A stretch of 6,977 nt of DNA from an uncultured Aquabacterium sp. (GTDB lineage Bacteria; Pseudomonadota; Gammaproteobacteria; Burkholderiales; Burkholderiaceae_C): assembly GCA_937923225.1 (NCBI GenBank), contig CALAKR010000110.1, positions 1-6,977 of the forward strand. Reading direction: 5' to 3'. Each line of letters starts with the position of its first letter. Positions within the stretch are counted from its first letter, which is position 1. Below the pieces are notes generated by a model, which worked only from the letters and a program-made list of their open reading frames with translations, was not told the DNA's origin and ran no database searches. Below are positions 5,442-6,977 of this stretch, piece after piece. The translations under genes were made by a program, and so were the position numbers.

Positions 5442-6977
5442 TCAGCTCGCGCTGTCTGCCTGGGCGTAGAGGCCGCTGATCACCGCCTGGTTGCGGTCGA
5501 TCACCACCTTGCGCTTGACCTTCATGGTGGCGGTGAGCTCGCCGCCCTCGATGGTGAACGACTGCCGCAGCACCACGAACTTGCGGATATGCGCCACGCG
5601 CGCCTGCTGCTCGTTCACCTGGTTCACGGCGGCCTGCAGGGCTTTGCGCACCTCAGGGTGATCGTAAAGCGCGTTGAGCGGCTCGGGCAGGCCCTTGGCC
5701 TGCGCGAAGGCGGCCAGCGCCTGCGGGTCCAGCGTCAGCAGCGCGGTCAGGTAGTGGCGCCCGTCGCCGCAGGCCACGGCGTGCTCGATCAGCGCCGTGT
5801 CCATCAGCGCCGCCTCAATGTTGCCGGGTGACACGTTCTTGCCGCCCGAGGTGATGATCAGGTCCTTCTTGCGGCCTGTGATGAACAGGTAGCCGTCGGC
5901 ATCGATGTGGCCCAGGTCACCACTGCGTAGCCAGCCGTTGTCCAACGCCTCACGCGTGGCCTCAGGCTGCCCGCCGTAGCCCTGGAAGATGTGGGGGCCG
6001 CGGATCAGCACCTCGCCATCGTCGCCGATGCGGATCTCGGTGCCGGGTAGCGCCTTGCCGACCGAGCCCAGGCGGGTCTGGCCTTCCAGGCTCAAGGTGG
6101 AGGGGCCGCAGGCCTCGGATTGCCCGTAGAGCTCTCGCACGACCAAGTCCAGCCCGGTGAAGAAGCGCAGCTTGTCGGGGGCGATCGGGGCGGCGCCCGA
6201 GATCAGCAGGCGCGCACGGTCGAACCCCAGCGCGGCCTTGACCTTGTCGTGCACCAGGCGGGTGGCCAGGCGCTTGCGCAGGTTCAGCCAGGCGCCGGGC
6301 TGCCGCCCGTCCAGCACTGCGGCGTGCCATTGACGGCCGATGCCCAGAGACCAGCGGGCCAGGGCGGCCTTGGGGCCCGTGGCCTGGCGCAGCTTGTCCT
6401 CGATGGCGGCCTGCATCTTCTCCCACACCCGTGGCACGCCGAAGAAGATGGTGGGGCGCACTTCCTTGAGGTGGTCGCCCAGCTCTTCCATGCTGCGTGC
6501 GTAGTACACCGTGAAGCCGTTGCAGGCCTGGTTGTGCAGGCAGCCCAGTTGTTCGGCGATGTGGGCGAAGGGCAGGTAGGACAACATGTGGTCTTGCTGG
6601 GCGGCGCCGGCCGTGCGCCCCAGCATGTCGGCCGTCCAGGACAGGTTGCCGTGGTTGAGCACCACCGCCTTGGAGGGGCCGGTGGTGCCCGAGGTATAGA
6701 TCAGGGAGCCGATGTCTTCAGGGCGCAGAGCCTGAAGCCTGGCCACGCGCTCGGCTTCCAGGGCGGTATCCTGCCCTCGCGCCATGAAAGCCTCCCACGG
6801 CAGCACGCCGGCCGGGGTGGGGGTGTTGCGGCGCATCATCACCACATGCTGCAGGCCGGGCACGCGGTCCTGGCAGGCCCGAGCCTTGGCCAGGCGCTCG
6901 TCATCGTCCACCAGCAGCACCGAGGCGCCAGAGTGGTTCAGCACGTGCTCGATGTCCTTGGTGGAGCTGGTCCAGTA
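5442..6977 (-). CDS. AMP-forming long-chain acyl-CoA synthetase, 5' end outside the window (partial)
   Basis: This is the C-terminal 511 residues of an adenylate-forming enzyme that activates a fatty acid as acyl-AMP and transfers it to coenzyme A. The frame is open to the right edge and begins YWTSSTKDIEH; the GTG at 6944 is an internal valine, not the start. Motifs in order on the minus strand are: the ATP-binding loop YTSGTTGPSK (6669-6698), YGQSE (6114-6128, where most relatives have Thr for Ser), NGWLRSGDLGHIDADG, then GRKKD (5862-5876) followed by LIITSGGKNVSPGNIEA, and the C-terminal TMKVKRK (5509-5529) holding the candidate adenylation lysine. SGGKNVSPGNIEA and overall size fit the long-chain (FAA1/FadD15-like) group, usually about 600 residues, so roughly 90 N-terminal residues are missing. 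Substrate chain length cannot be read from the sequence. The gene converges on nagZ and looks functionally unrelated to it. Confidence 0.9.
   Translation of the reverse strand, partial: YWTSSTKDIEHVLNHSGASVLLVDDDERLAKARACQDRVPGLQHVVMMRRNTPTPAGVLPWEAFMARGQDTALEAERVARLQALRPEDIGSLIYTSGTTGPSKAVVLNHGNLSWTADMLGRTAGAAQQDHMLSYLPFAHIAEQLGCLHNQACNGFTVYYARSMEELGDHLKEVRPTIFFGVPRVWEKMQAAIEDKLRQATGPKAALARWSLGIGRQWHAAVLDGRQPGAWLNLRKRLATRLVHDKVKAALGFDRARLLISGAAPIAPDKLRFFTGLDLVVRELYGQSEACGPSTLSLEGQTRLGSVGKALPGTEIRIGDDGEVLIRGPHIFQGYGGQPEATREALDNGWLRSGDLGHIDADGYLFITGRKKDLIITSGGKNVSPGNIEAALMDTALIEHAVACGDGRHYLTALLTLDPQALAAFAQAKGLPEPLNALYDHPEVRKALQAAVNQVNEQQARVAHIRKFVVLRQSFTIEGGELTATMKVKRKVVIDRNQAVISGLYAQADSAS

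Noticed and set aside
5409..5831. Plus-strand open frame (140 codons) opposite the end of the acyl-CoA synthetase gene
   Set aside because: It is antisense to a gene with clear conserved motifs, His/Leu/Arg-rich and without a known domain, and it begins inside the terminator hairpin.
1..6977. Search for tRNA/rRNA genes, CRISPR repeats, insertion sequences, phage or defence genes
   Set aside because: Nothing of the kind is visible. Nearly all sequence is covered by housekeeping genes with uniform GC-rich codon use and no sign of recent transfer.

Overview
The window is a stretch of conserved bacterial chromosome with high GC content and strong third-position G/C bias. It most likely comes from a betaproteobacterium of the order Burkholderiales (Comamonadaceae or Rubrivivax/Leptothrix-like relatives). 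This assignment rests on gene order (lepB end, DUF4845, rnc, era, recO, pdxJ, acpS, nagZ) and on protein character, not on a database search.

Layout. Bases 1-25 hold the last codons of a plus-strand gene, very probably lepB (signal peptidase I). Seven complete plus-strand genes follow: a DUF4845 membrane protein (43-420), rnc (417-1157), era (1221-2243), recO (2240-3004), pdxJ (3001-3822), acpS (3819-4217) and nagZ (4248-5369). Four of the junctions are 4-base GTGA or ATGA overlaps, the mark of translational coupling. The only real gaps are 63 bases before era, which contain a small terminator-like hairpin, and 30 bases before nagZ. A convergent minus-strand gene fills 5442-6977: the C-terminal ~511 residues of an AMP-forming long-chain acyl-CoA synthetase whose start lies beyond the right edge. 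The 72 bases between the two converging genes carry a large inverted repeat that probably acts as a terminator.

How the genes fit together. RNase III and Era both act in 16S/30S ribosome maturation. RecO is the annealing and loading factor of RecFOR recombination. PdxJ closes the pyridoxine phosphate ring. AcpS charges acyl carrier protein with phosphopantetheine for lipid synthesis. NagZ recycles peptidoglycan sugars in the cytosol. The block is a housekeeping superoperon of mixed functions, not a dedicated pathway. The acyl-CoA synthetase is a separate transcription unit for fatty acid activation.

I see no mobile element, CRISPR array, tRNA/rRNA gene, toxin-antitoxin pair or novel defence system. 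All reading frames look intact. The points worth a second look are modest: the hairpin between rnc and era, the nested and alternative hairpins at the convergent junction, a prepilin-like N-terminus on the DUF4845 protein, an apparent insertion in PdxJ, and several genes without a visible Shine-Dalgarno sequence.
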